Assembly (NCBI GenBank): GCA_023393635.1
Contig: JAEWKT010000016.1
Coordinates: 1-64,000, forward strand
Direction of reading: 5' to 3'
From: Pseudomonadota bacterium
GTDB lineage: Bacteria; Pseudomonadota; Gammaproteobacteria; Pseudomonadales; Moraxellaceae
DNA length: 64,000 nucleotides
Part shown: positions 53,894-63,138 of the stretch, in pieces
Layout: each line of letters begins with the position of its first letter
How positions within the stretch are numbered: the stretch's first letter is position 1
The notes under the pieces: model-generated
The model's input: only the letters and a program-made list of their open reading frames with translations
Told to the model about the DNA's origin: nothing
Databases searched by the model: none
Position numbers and translations under genes: made by a program

Positions 53894-56800
53894 TTATAAA
53901 CTACGATTGGGCACCACCAATACCTCACCAACTCTCACGTTCGTTGAGGGAGAAATCTGGTTCATTTTGGCCAAATCATTTACCGATAGACCATGCTTGG
54001 AAGCTACTTTAATTAAGGTATCACCGCGCTTAATGGTGTAGTTGCTGGTTATTTTTGGCACGTTTAGGTTTTGGCCAATTTGTACCATGCTTTTGGCTGA
54101 TAGCTGATTAAGCCTGGCCAGTTCCGCCACACTCACATCATATTTGGCGGCAATACTGTTGAGTGACTCACCACGTTTTACCGTATAGTTTTCGGTATCA
54201 CCAGAAGCACTCGTTTTGCTGCCTGCTTCTTTTGCCACTGATTCCTTGATAACAGGTTCAGCATCTGCCTTTTTATCAGCTGATTTTTTATTGCTACTGC
54301 TGGCAACCAAGCTTAAATTAGCCCCACGAATTAAATTACTATTGGCTTTTAGACCATTCATGTCGGCCAATTCTTGTGGGCTGAGCTTAAAGCGCGCTGC
54401 CACACCCGTTAAGGTGTCACCAGATTGTACGGTATAGCTGGTTGGGGTTTCAGGCACATCAGCGGCACTCTCAGTATCAGGCACGGTCAATTTTTGCCCT
54501 AAAATAACCATGCTATTGGCTGATATTTTATTGAGCTTGGCCAATTCATCATTACTGGTTTGATAGCGTGTGGCAATGCCAGACAATGTATCACCTGATT
54601 TTACCGTATAGGTTGTGGTAGCAACTTTTGTGCTTGCTGAAGTTTTGCGTGTTGGTTCAGGCTTATCATCAGTGTCTATTGCAGTGGCTGGTACTTTAAT
54701 GTTTTGGCCTAGCAATAAGGCACTATTGGCTGAAAAAGAATTAAGCGCGGCAAGTTGCTCATTGCTGATGTTATAGCGATTAGCCAATGAGCCGACTGAT
54801 TCCCCTGCTTTCACCTTATAGTTAACAGTATCAATTTTTTTGCTTGACGCAGGTTCATTATTTGATGCTTTACTACTGGCAGTGACGGGTTCAGCATTGT
54901 TTTTGCTACTTGCACTGCTGCCATCATCAATCAAACTTAAACGCACACCACGTAGCAAATTACTCGTAGGGGTTAAGTTATTCATACTCGCCAGTTGTTG
55001 ATTACTTAAACCAAATTTTGCAGCCACTGCGGTTAAGGTATCGCCCGATTGCACGGTATAACTGGTTGGTCGTACAGGCTGTGGTTTTTTAGCATTGTAT
55101 AAATAAAGACTTGTGCCTACATATAACGATTTACTGGGTTCAATCTGGTTCCAGTCGGCCACATCGCGCCAGCTTAAACCATGACGGCTTGCAATATTAG
55201 CAAGGGTATCACCTGATTGCACCACATACACGGTACGCTCGCCTTGTGGTTTTTGCTTGGTGTCCGTGGCCACTGCTACAGGTTTTTCTTTAATAGTTAC
55301 TGGGGTATTTTTTTGTGCCAGCAATACAGGTTGCTCATACTTAATTTTAAGCTCTTGGCCTTTGGCATCAGCAACTGACTGACTGGTTTGAATGGCAGTT
55401 AAATTAATTTTGCCATCTAGTGGATCAACCACTTGAGTTCCTGCAGGAGCCAATGCCTGTAGTTCAGCCACAATTTTGGCTTTTTCCTCAACGCTAGGCT
55501 GAGGTTCTGCCTGAGCAGGTACAATAGCTGATGCCGATAAGCCACGCAATTCTGCCTGAGATAGTGCGGGTTCACCAATAGGCTGAACATTGCGTGCAGG
55601 CGTTACTGAAACAGGAATACGTGGACTACTGGGCATATCAGCCTGATTGGCAAATGCGGCCAGGGCACTGGCAGATTTTGGCGTCGTAATTCGTTTGGTC
55701 GCTTGGGCAATAAAACCGCCTGCTGCTGGCGCAGTGGTACTAGGCGCAGTAGTTTGTGGTACCACACTTGCAGTGCTAGAGACTACTTTGCCGCCCTGAG
55801 TGACGGTAGTGGTCACTGTGGTATTGGCACTGGATGATGGATTACTTACAGGCGTTTCAGCACGTGCCACTATAGATGATGTATTGGTGCGGTTTGGCGT
55901 TCCTGCACTCATTAAGGCAGCCGCCTGCTGATTACTAAAACTCGTGCTGCCTGTACTGGTACTACTACCACCTTTTAATATGACTGCCCCACCCATTGGC
56001 CCTAAACTTGCCATTAAACCAGGATTGGTTTGTGCAAGTGTTGGCATGCTGCGTAAGCGCTGGTCTACCTGGGCACTTAAAGCCGCTGGAATAAGCAAGC
56101 GGTTTGGTCCCATGGGGTCTGTATAACTACTACGAAACCCTGGATTTAATTCATAAAGTTCCTGATAACTTAAACCTGCAATGGATGCGGCCATGGTTAA
56201 GTCAACCACTCCAGGCAACTGGATTTCCCTAAAGTGTGGACGATTGGCAATACTTGGCAATGACACGCCATATTGCTCAGGCGCTTTAATAATTTGTGCC
56301 ACCGCCAAAAAACGCGGCACATAGTTCATGGTCTCGCTTGGTAACTTTAAAGACCAATAGTCAGTAGGCAACCCTGCTGCCATGTTACGGTTAATGGCCT
56401 GCTGAACACGACCAGGGCCTGAGTTATAGGCTGCCAGTGCCAACTCCCATGAACCAAATTGATTATATAAACTGGTTAAAAATTCATAGGCGGCGCGGGT
56501 GGACTCCACCACATCACGGCGGCCATCATAAATAGAATTTTGGCGTAAACCATAAATGGTGCCCGTGCTAGGAATAAATTGCCACATGCCTGCTGCTGCT
56601 GCACTACTGGTTGCTGCAGGATCGTAAGAACTTTCAATGATCGGGAGTAATGCCAGTTCGGTAGGAATGCCGCGACGCTCTGCTTCAGTCACCGTGTGAT
56701 ACAAATAACGGCTGGCACGCGCACTTAAACGGTCAATATAAGGCTGACGGCTAGTAAACCAGCTCCGCTGCGCAGCGATACGGCTATTTTGCACGTTCAA

Positions 56801-57124
56801 ATTCATTTTAAAGCCAGCAGTAATACGACGCCATACATCACCGTAGCGCAAAATTGCCAATTTATTATCTTCTACTGCGGCCATATCGGTGGCAGACAAC
56901 AATGATTCCAGTGAATCCACACTATTGGCATCCAGCAGGGCACCTTGCTGGGTTTTTTGGCCAGAGGCCTTTAATGTTTTGCTGGTTTTGGCCTGTGGTT
57001 TTTTTTGCGGTGTGCTGCTACAGCCACTGACAACCCCTGCGGTGACTAAAGCAACCGTGAGTGCCAATAATTTGCCCTGAAACTTTTCAGAGTTTGGCTC
57101 AGCGGCCTGTACAGAATGTTGCAT
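53894..57124 (-). CDS. mltD: Membrane-bound lytic transglycosylase D with seven LysM repeats
   Basis: A 1076-residue lipoprotein: signal peptide and lipobox VVSGC (Cys35), an SLT catalytic domain at about 110-350 with the catalytic Glu164 in LPIIESSYDP and AAGMWQFIPSTG, a Ser/Thr/Pro-rich region (about 380-630), then LysM repeats. I count seven LysM motifs (openers YVVQSGDTL, YTVQSGDTL, YKVKAGESV, YTVKSGDTL, YTVQSGDTL, YTVKRGESL, YTIKRGDTL). E. coli MltD has two. It cleaves peptidoglycan giving 1,6-anhydro-muropeptides. The ATG at 57124 has GGTGGGA; an in-frame GTG lies at 57139. First gene of the run into yejA. Confidence 0.92.
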   Translation of the reverse strand: MQHSVQAAEPNSEKFQGKLLALTVALVTAGVVSGCSSTPQKKPQAKTSKTLKASGQKTQQGALLDANSVDSLESLLSATDMAAVEDNKLAILRYGDVWRRITAGFKMNLNVQNSRIAAQRSWFTSRQPYIDRLSARASRYLYHTVTEAERRGIPTELALLPIIESSYDPAATSSAAAAGMWQFIPSTGTIYGLRQNSIYDGRRDVVESTRAAYEFLTSLYNQFGSWELALAAYNSGPGRVQQAINRNMAAGLPTDYWSLKLPSETMNYVPRFLAVAQIIKAPEQYGVSLPSIANRPHFREIQLPGVVDLTMAASIAGLSYQELYELNPGFRSSYTDPMGPNRLLIPAALSAQVDQRLRSMPTLAQTNPGLMASLGPMGGAVILKGGSSTSTGSTSFSNQQAAALMSAGTPNRTNTSSIVARAETPVSNPSSSANTTVTTTVTQGGKVVSSTASVVPQTTAPSTTAPAAGGFIAQATKRITTPKSASALAAFANQADMPSSPRIPVSVTPARNVQPIGEPALSQAELRGLSASAIVPAQAEPQPSVEEKAKIVAELQALAPAGTQVVDPLDGKINLTAIQTSQSVADAKGQELKIKYEQPVLLAQKNTPVTIKEKPVAVATDTKQKPQGERTVYVVQSGDTLANIASRHGLSWRDVADWNQIEPSKSLYVGTSLYLYNAKKPQPVRPTSYTVQSGDTLTAVAAKFGLSNQQLASMNNLTPTSNLLRGVRLSLIDDGSSASSKNNAEPVTASSKASNNEPASSKKIDTVNYKVKAGESVGSLANRYNISNEQLAALNSFSANSALLLGQNIKVPATAIDTDDKPEPTRKTSASTKVATTTYTVKSGDTLSGIATRYQTSNDELAKLNKISANSMVILGQKLTVPDTESAADVPETPTSYTVQSGDTLTGVAARFKLSPQELADMNGLKANSNLIRGANLSLVASSSNKKSADKKADAEPVIKESVAKEAGSKTSASGDTENYTVKRGESLNSIAAKYDVSVAELARLNQLSAKSMVQIGQNLNVPKITSNYTIKRGDTLIKVASKHGLSVNDLAKMNQISPSTNVRVGEVLVVPNRSL

Positions 57125-57344
57125 ACCTATTCCCACCACTTCAGGTTAAACACAAAACATCAAAGCGCAACATTGTATGAATACTGAGGCGCGTCGAAAA
57201 GCCTATTATCCGTATAGAATGTCAACGAATGTTGCAATTTAACAATATTACTGACAAAGCTTAAAAATAAACACCGTTAATTTTAATATTCACGCCTTTA
57301 ATACCAATTGCTTTTTACAATGAAACATTCAAGCGATTTGTATT

Positions 57345-57373
57345 TTGACGTCATGCCCCTGCTTCGGTAGACT
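57345..57373 (+). promoter_or_regulatory. Candidate sigma-70 promoter of the rnhA-dnaQ gene
   Basis: TTGACG and TAGACT hexamers are separated by exactly 17 bases and end 38 bases before the ATG at 57412. Five and four positions match the consensus. Assigned by eye. Confidence 0.45.
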
Positions 57374-57411
57374 GCAAGTCTTTCTTGTTATCCTTTGGGC
57401 TTGAGTCAATC

Positions 57412-58947
57412 ATGAGTAAACCAGTGACCCTGTATGTTGATGGTGCGTGTCGTGGTAACCCTGGTTTAGGCGGTTGGGGCGTTTATATTCAACTGCCTGA
57501 TGGACAAGAGCAGGAATTGTGGGGTGGCGCGCCCAATACCACCAACAATCGTATGGAATTGAGTGCAGCAATCGAAGGTGTCAAAGCCACTAATCCTGCA
57601 CAGGCCTTAATCATTTGGACAGATTCAAATTATGTCAAACAAGGCATGACTGACTGGCTGGCTGGCTGGAAAAAGAAAAACTGGCGCAAAGCCGATGGCA
57701 AACCTGTCATTAATGCCGACTTGTGGCAACAACTTGATCAGCTCTGTGAAAAACGGCAAATTGAATGGCACTGGATTAAAGGCCATGCTGGACATGCTGG
57801 CAACGAGCGCGCGGATGAGTTAGCAAATCGTGGTGCCGATGAAGTTGCCAGTACGGGCTTAACGAATGCTTCCCCTGATGAACCCCTGTTAAAAAAAAAC
57901 CCTATTGATTCACAACTCAGTACACCAGAGCAGCAAATGTCATCAGAGCAGCCAGCAAAACAGCAGACTAATCTTCAAAGTAGCTATCAGCAAAATCAAC
58001 AGCAAGATCAACAGCAAGGCCATCAACACACTGAGCCTGACTGGTTGCAACATGATCCCTTAGGTCTGGACAGCATGCACTTTGATGAAGAAAGTGCAGC
58101 ACACCTTGAACCTGCCGACCCCATGCAGGACTGGATAGATGAGATTGAACCAAAAAGCAGTGAAGAACAGGAACAAAAAACCCAGCAACTGGAACAACAG
58201 CCCAGCAATGCCATTCAATACACGCCTGCGCACTTAAAATTACAAGGCAAACGCCAACTGATATTAGATACCGAGACCACAGGCTTTAGCTTCAATGATG
58301 GCGACCGCATCATTGAAGTGGGCGTGATTGAAATGATCAATCGCAAGCTAACAGGCAGCTCATTTCATGTGTATGTTAACCCGCAACGCGCGGTCGGTGA
58401 TTCTGTCAATGTGCATGGCTTAACCGATGAATTTTTACAGGATAAACTGTTATTTTCTCAAATCGTTGCGGAACTAAACGACTACCTAGAAGGCGCAGAA
58501 ATCATTGCGCATAATGCCAACTTCGATATGAACTTCTTAGAGGGCGAATTTTTAAAGGCAGGCTTTCCGTCCTTAAAAAGCCGTGTTGAGGTGACCGATA
58601 CACTGGCCATTGCCAAACGTAAACATCCAGGACAAAAAAACTCACTGGATGCATTGGTGAGACGCTATGAAATCAAGCAGCGTGACCGTACTTTCCATGG
58701 CGCATTACTGGATGCTGAAATCTTAGCTGATGTCTATTTGGCCATGACTGGTGGCCAGGTTACCCTGGACATTAATAATGATGAAAATCAAACCAGTGAA
58801 GACATACGACATCGTCAGTTTAAACAACAGTTTTCCATTCCTGTCATTGCAGCATCTCAACATGAAGATAGCCTCCATGCACAATGGCTTGAGCAATTTG
58901 AGCAGAAAAATGCAAAACCTGCTATTTGGGCAACTGTTTTTAATTAA
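57412..58947 (+). CDS. rnhA-dnaQ: Fused ribonuclease HI / DNA polymerase III epsilon subunit
   Basis: A 511-residue two-domain protein. Residues 1-152 are RNase HI with Asp10 (YVDGACRGNPG), Glu49 (NRMELSAAIEG), Asp71 (WTDSNYVKQG) and the C-terminal His/Asp pair (KGHAGHAGNERADE). A Gln/Glu-rich linker of about 125 residues follows. Residues ~283-511 are the proofreading exonuclease with Exo I (Asp286, Glu288 in LDTETTGF), Exo II (HNANFDMNF), Exo III (HGALLDAEILA) and, after LAMTGG, a QVTLDI segment at the clamp-binding site of E. coli epsilon. It should remove RNA from hybrids and proofread replication. I take the ATG at 57412 over a TTG at 57385. The two genes are divergent neighbours in E. 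coli. Confidence 0.93.
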   Translation: MSKPVTLYVDGACRGNPGLGGWGVYIQLPDGQEQELWGGAPNTTNNRMELSAAIEGVKATNPAQALIIWTDSNYVKQGMTDWLAGWKKKNWRKADGKPVINADLWQQLDQLCEKRQIEWHWIKGHAGHAGNERADELANRGADEVASTGLTNASPDEPLLKKNPIDSQLSTPEQQMSSEQPAKQQTNLQSSYQQNQQQDQQQGHQHTEPDWLQHDPLGLDSMHFDEESAAHLEPADPMQDWIDEIEPKSSEEQEQKTQQLEQQPSNAIQYTPAHLKLQGKRQLILDTETTGFSFNDGDRIIEVGVIEMINRKLTGSSFHVYVNPQRAVGDSVNVHGLTDEFLQDKLLFSQIVAELNDYLEGAEIIAHNANFDMNFLEGEFLKAGFPSLKSRVEVTDTLAIAKRKHPGQKNSLDALVRRYEIKQRDRTFHGALLDAEILADVYLAMTGGQVTLDINNDENQTSEDIRHRQFKQQFSIPVIAASQHEDSLHAQWLEQFEQKNAKPAIWATVFN

Positions 58948-59134
58948 TTTGCTCATTTTGTGTGTAAAATAAACAACCTGAACATTAAGCAGGAAAAACT
59001 GAAGTGTTGGTGCATTTTTTGCTGGCTGTGGCGTGCTAAACATTATATGTTATAGCAGTGCGGTCAGATGCCCGTATCCGTCTTTTCCTCACTAAATGTC
59101 TACCCTTATAAGATCTACGGAAGGATGTTATTCC

Positions 59135-60793
59135 ATGTCCCTTGCTCATGCTCAACACTTTGATGCCATTGCACTGCATATTGTTAAGTCAGAAATTGAC
59201 GCCTCTTTAGTACAAGTACAAAATGCACTAAGTGCCTATATTGATGATCACAGCAATACGTTTGGTTTAACTGAAGCCGCAGAAGGCATGGACCAGGTTT
59301 ATGGGGTTTTGCGCCTGCTGGAAATTACAGGTGCCATTGAATTGGCTGATGCGACTAATCAACTTATGACTCGCATTGTCAATAATCTTGGCCATACCAC
59401 CGATGCCCAGCTTGGGGCAATCAGCGAAGGCTTAATGCTGTTATCACGTTACTTAGAATTTGTGGTATTACGCGAAAACTTATTACCGCAGTTTTTATTG
59501 CCAAGCATTAATCGTATTCGCCAGGTGCTTGATTTGCCATTATTGCGCGAAGGCTATTTTTTAGAACCTTATTTAAGCATTGTGCAAATGCCAAAGCTTC
59601 ATTTGAATTTACAAAAACCTGATATCAGTGCTGCGCAATCCCAGCAGTTAACCGTACTGTATAAAGCCTCACTCAACCATATCCTGCAAAAGAAAAATAA
59701 TGCACTTGATTTTCAAGCCATGAAGCTGGTCAGCCATTTTGCCAGCATGCTTGCCGCCAATAGCCCATCAGAGCTGTATTGGCATGCTGTAGATATCGCG
59801 CTAACTGAGCTTGAGTACTGCACCTTAAGTGACTCACGCTTGCGTACCCTGGCGCAAATTGAGCGTCACTTAAATCGTTTTGTGGTTGATACCCAAAACT
59901 TTAAACCAACCACACAAGATATTGCTGATATTTTAACCTTAAGTTCTTCCCGTGATCATCAGGCTGCTGATGAGTTACGCCAGCAACTGGGCTTAAATGA
60001 TTATGTGATGAGTGACACTCAGGCAGGATTGCTGGCACGCTATTTATTTGGTCCAGATAGCAATACAATCCACGTTACAACCGACTTAATGCAGCAAGAA
60101 ATCACCAGCATTAAAAATAAAATTGACAGCATGCAACATGGCGACTTAATTAATGAAGGGTTTGATTCTATTGCTGAGCAATTGCATCAACTCGCCAATG
60201 CCTTAACCCTGTTAAATTTGGAAGAAGCCAGCAGGTTATTAGCATACCAGGGGAACGAAATTGTCGCTTGGCAAGATCTATCTAATCTTGAAGGCGTTAA
60301 CAACCTCATGGATGCGCTGCTCTATGCAGGCAATGCCCTCACCGTATTAGACCGCTCTTATGTGGCAGGTGCCAACAAATTGCCATTCAATAATTTGCAC
60401 ATTTCATTGCATCAATTAGAAGAAGCACGCGAGATGCTCATTAAGCAATCGCGTGAATCGTTAAACCTAAGCATGCGCTCGCTCACAGGCTATATGGAAA
60501 GCAAAGACCTGCTTCACATGACCAATCTTCCTGCCATGTTTGAGTCTATTGCAGGTGGCCTGCTATTTCTGGATGCCCCAACAGGACGTGATATTTTAAA
60601 AATCGCGGCTGAGTATGTCACCCGTGCCTTTGCGCCTGAACAACCTGAACCTGCCATGGAATCTATCAACTTACTGGCCAATATTATTGCTGCTGTTGAT
60701 AACTACCTTGAAGGTTTAGAGCAGGTAAAACCTTTAAGCCTGCGTCCTTTTGCTGTTGGCCTGCACAGTGCTAATCAATTAAAGGCTGCTTAA
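59135..60793 (+). CDS. fimL: FimL, regulator of type IV pilus twitching motility
   Basis: A 552-residue, almost wholly helical soluble protein. It resembles FimL of Pseudomonas (557 residues), which is related to the N-terminal part of the chemosensory kinase ChpA/PilL and has Hpt-like folds that lack the phosphorylatable His. Here too, helical segments such as AAEGMDQVYGVLRLLEITGA and QLHQLANALTLLNLEEASRL look like Hpt bundles without an HxxKG signature. FimL links the Chp system and cAMP signalling to pilus assembly. The ATG at 59135 follows GGAAGGA; an in-frame ATG at 59096 has no such site. nudC starts five bases after its stop. Confidence 0.75.
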   Translation: MSLAHAQHFDAIALHIVKSEIDASLVQVQNALSAYIDDHSNTFGLTEAAEGMDQVYGVLRLLEITGAIELADATNQLMTRIVNNLGHTTDAQLGAISEGLMLLSRYLEFVVLRENLLPQFLLPSINRIRQVLDLPLLREGYFLEPYLSIVQMPKLHLNLQKPDISAAQSQQLTVLYKASLNHILQKKNNALDFQAMKLVSHFASMLAANSPSELYWHAVDIALTELEYCTLSDSRLRTLAQIERHLNRFVVDTQNFKPTTQDIADILTLSSSRDHQAADELRQQLGLNDYVMSDTQAGLLARYLFGPDSNTIHVTTDLMQQEITSIKNKIDSMQHGDLINEGFDSIAEQLHQLANALTLLNLEEASRLLAYQGNEIVAWQDLSNLEGVNNLMDALLYAGNALTVLDRSYVAGANKLPFNNLHISLHQLEEAREMLIKQSRESLNLSMRSLTGYMESKDLLHMTNLPAMFESIAGGLLFLDAPTGRDILKIAAEYVTRAFAPEQPEPAMESINLLANIIAAVDNYLEGLEQVKPLSLRPFAVGLHSANQLKAA

Positions 60794-60798
60794 AATAT

Positions 60799-61581
60799 AT
60801 GCTCGATCAGCAGTTAGAATTAGTCGTTGCCTATGTGTTTAAAAACGATACTCTGCTTGTTAATGAGCAATTAGAGCTGCCTCAATTAGTTGCGCAGGCA
60901 GACGATATTATAGTAGGACAGGCCCATGACCTTACTGTGGTTGTGCGTGAGCCGACTGATGATTTTAATACGCCTGAAGATTATCAATTTGTACCAGTAC
61001 GCCAACTGATAAGCCACTGGTCTGCCACTCAATTTGAACAAACCAGCCGTGCCCTGCAATTATTAGAATGGAAACGTAATCATCAATTTTGCAGTCGTTG
61101 CGGCCATCAAGCAGAGCAACATAGCAGTGAAAACGCAATGCACTGTCCTGTTTGTCAATACACCCAGTATCCGCGCATTCATCCCTGTGTGATTGTTGCC
61201 ATTACTAAAGGTAAGCAGATTTTACTGGCACGCTCAGTACGCCGTCATACCACGATGTATGGCTTGATTGCTGGTTTTGTTGAAGTAGGCGAAACACTGG
61301 AGCAGGCAGTTGCACGCGAAACCCTGGAAGAAGTAGGCATTCAGCTTAAAAATATTGAATACATGGCCAGTCAGCCGTGGCCATTTCCGAGTAATTTGAT
61401 GCTGGCCTTTAAAGCGGAGTACGCTGGCGGCGAGCTAGAATTGCAGCGTAATGAAATTGCAGACGCTAATTTTTTTGATTTTGATAATTTGCCCACTATT
61501 CCACCCAAAGGCAGTATTGCGTATTGGATGATTGAGCAAGTTTGCCAAAAACAGCAATCGACAAAGAGCACTACTGTTTAA
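60799..61581 (+). CDS. nudC: NAD-capped RNA hydrolase / NADH pyrophosphatase NudC
   Basis: A 260-residue Nudix hydrolase. A four-Cys zinc site (CSRCG ... CPVCQ, about residues 98-120) precedes the Nudix box GFVEVGETLEQAVARETLEE and the NudC signature SQPWPFPSN. It splits NAD(H) and removes NAD caps from RNA. The signature ends SN, where the family form is SQPWPFPxS; the core is intact. It lies five bases after fimL and is likely co-transcribed with it. Confidence 0.93.
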   Translation: MLDQQLELVVAYVFKNDTLLVNEQLELPQLVAQADDIIVGQAHDLTVVVREPTDDFNTPEDYQFVPVRQLISHWSATQFEQTSRALQLLEWKRNHQFCSRCGHQAEQHSSENAMHCPVCQYTQYPRIHPCVIVAITKGKQILLARSVRRHTTMYGLIAGFVEVGETLEQAVARETLEEVGIQLKNIEYMASQPWPFPSNLMLAFKAEYAGGELELQRNEIADANFFDFDNLPTIPPKGSIAYWMIEQVCQKQQSTKSTTV

Positions 61582-61600
61582 TCCTGCCTTTATTATATTA

Positions 61601-62950
61601 CTACTCTCCTGTTGGATAAGTTTCAGGTAAATCTTCTTTAGTTTCCAGTGCGCTTTGCTCATCTAGTGGTTCAAGTGCGGTGGTTCGACCAATATAAATC
61701 AAAGCATCGTATTGCTGATCCAGTCGGGTGTGTAAATAATGGCTCCAGCGTTCAGTGGCTGGCGCATAAATAACCCCGATATAACGCTCCAGTCGCTCTT
61801 TGGCCAATAAAGGGTTTTTGTCAGCATCCTGCCTTAGATTAAGCCAAAACCTGTCTACATCCAGTGCCTGCCCTACCTCATGTAACAGCGCTTCGTGACT
61901 CCCTGCCATACCATGGCGAACCTTTTTACGGTTACCTGGACTATCCCAGTCGTCCGCTGCCAACACGGTACCCTGATAGGTACTAAAGCCAATAATAAAT
62001 GTCTCATCAGCATGCCGCTCCCGCATTAACTGCCCAACATTTATTTGTTGACGCTGGCTCACTTCGGTAGCGCGCGCATCGCCCAAATGTGAATTGTGCG
62101 CCCACACGACTATTTTGGCAGATTGCCCCTGTTCCTGCTGGTGATCTGCCAGTGCATCAATGGTATCAACCATATGCGTGTCACGCAGATTCCATGAATT
62201 ATCCCGACCACGGAACATGGCACGGTAATATCGCTCTGCATTCACGGCCAGACGTGCATTTTGTTCAGCATAAAAATGTTCATCTTCTGCCAATATGCCA
62301 TCGTTTTGCGTGAGCTGTTGCTCATGCTTGCGAAGTTCCATTAATTGGGCAATGACGGCATCTTCACACGGTTCTGCCACACCATACTCGGTAGCCATCC
62401 CATAGGTTTGCGGCTCTTTGCCAAAGTTATCAAAACAACTATAGCGTTCCTTGGCACGCTTGGCAGCCGCAGGATCTATCGGCTGCAAATAATCAACAAC
62501 TGCATCCATAGAGCGATGTAAGCTGTATAAATCCATGCCATAAAATCCAGCAAGCGGGCTACTGCTATCTATGGCTTGTGTATTGTATTGCCGCAGCCAG
62601 TTAATAAATTCCAGCACCACGTCATTACGCCACATCCAGCGTGGAAACCGCTTGAAATCGGCCAGTGCTGCCTGAGCATCTAAGTCATTACCCTGAGTGC
62701 GCACATAACGATTCACCCGATAAGCATCTGGCCAGTCTGCTTCGACGATCACTGCACTAAAATTTTTTTCTTCAATCAACCGCTGGGTAATGCGGGCACG
62801 CTCCTGATAAAACTCATGCGTGCCATGCGACGCCTCACCAATCAGCACAAAACGGGCATTACCAATTTGCTCAAATAACTGATCATCATCAGCCGCACTG
62901 CCCTTTAAAATATGGGCTTGTGCGTGAAGCTGGTTTAAATCATTGGCCAT
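61601..62950 (-). CDS. Erythromycin-esterase-family protein
   Basis: A 449-residue member of the erythromycin esterase family. The N-terminal GEASHGTHEFYQERARI motif (about residues 37-53) has the catalytic-site Glu and His, EADWPDAYRVNRYVR follows, and VWAHNSHLGDA (about 285-295) supplies the second His. No signal peptide is seen. Family members include Ere macrolide esterases, but most are chromosomal proteins of unknown substrate, so resistance should not be inferred. GGAGA precedes the ATG. The end converges with nudC, 19 bases apart. Confidence 0.82.
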   Translation of the reverse strand: MANDLNQLHAQAHILKGSAADDDQLFEQIGNARFVLIGEASHGTHEFYQERARITQRLIEEKNFSAVIVEADWPDAYRVNRYVRTQGNDLDAQAALADFKRFPRWMWRNDVVLEFINWLRQYNTQAIDSSSPLAGFYGMDLYSLHRSMDAVVDYLQPIDPAAAKRAKERYSCFDNFGKEPQTYGMATEYGVAEPCEDAVIAQLMELRKHEQQLTQNDGILAEDEHFYAEQNARLAVNAERYYRAMFRGRDNSWNLRDTHMVDTIDALADHQQEQGQSAKIVVWAHNSHLGDARATEVSQRQQINVGQLMRERHADETFIIGFSTYQGTVLAADDWDSPGNRKKVRHGMAGSHEALLHEVGQALDVDRFWLNLRQDADKNPLLAKERLERYIGVIYAPATERWSHYLHTRLDQQYDALIYIGRTTALEPLDEQSALETKEDLPETYPTGE

Positions 62951-63138
62951 GACAATCTCCAGAGCATCCAGTGATATGTATACAACACAATATGAAAAAC
63001 CTGCATATAAAATGCGGCTTTAAAATAAAGCGGATGATTTTTTATAAACGAAATGCGTTAAACACTGGATAGTTGTTCTAAAGACGAATGGTCAATTTTT
63101 GCAAGTAGTCATACAGGTTTGTAAACCATACACTATCC

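Noticed and set aside
61601..62950. Macrolide resistance gene
   Set aside because: The family is broad and mostly of unknown substrate; nothing in the context suggests a mobile resistance gene.
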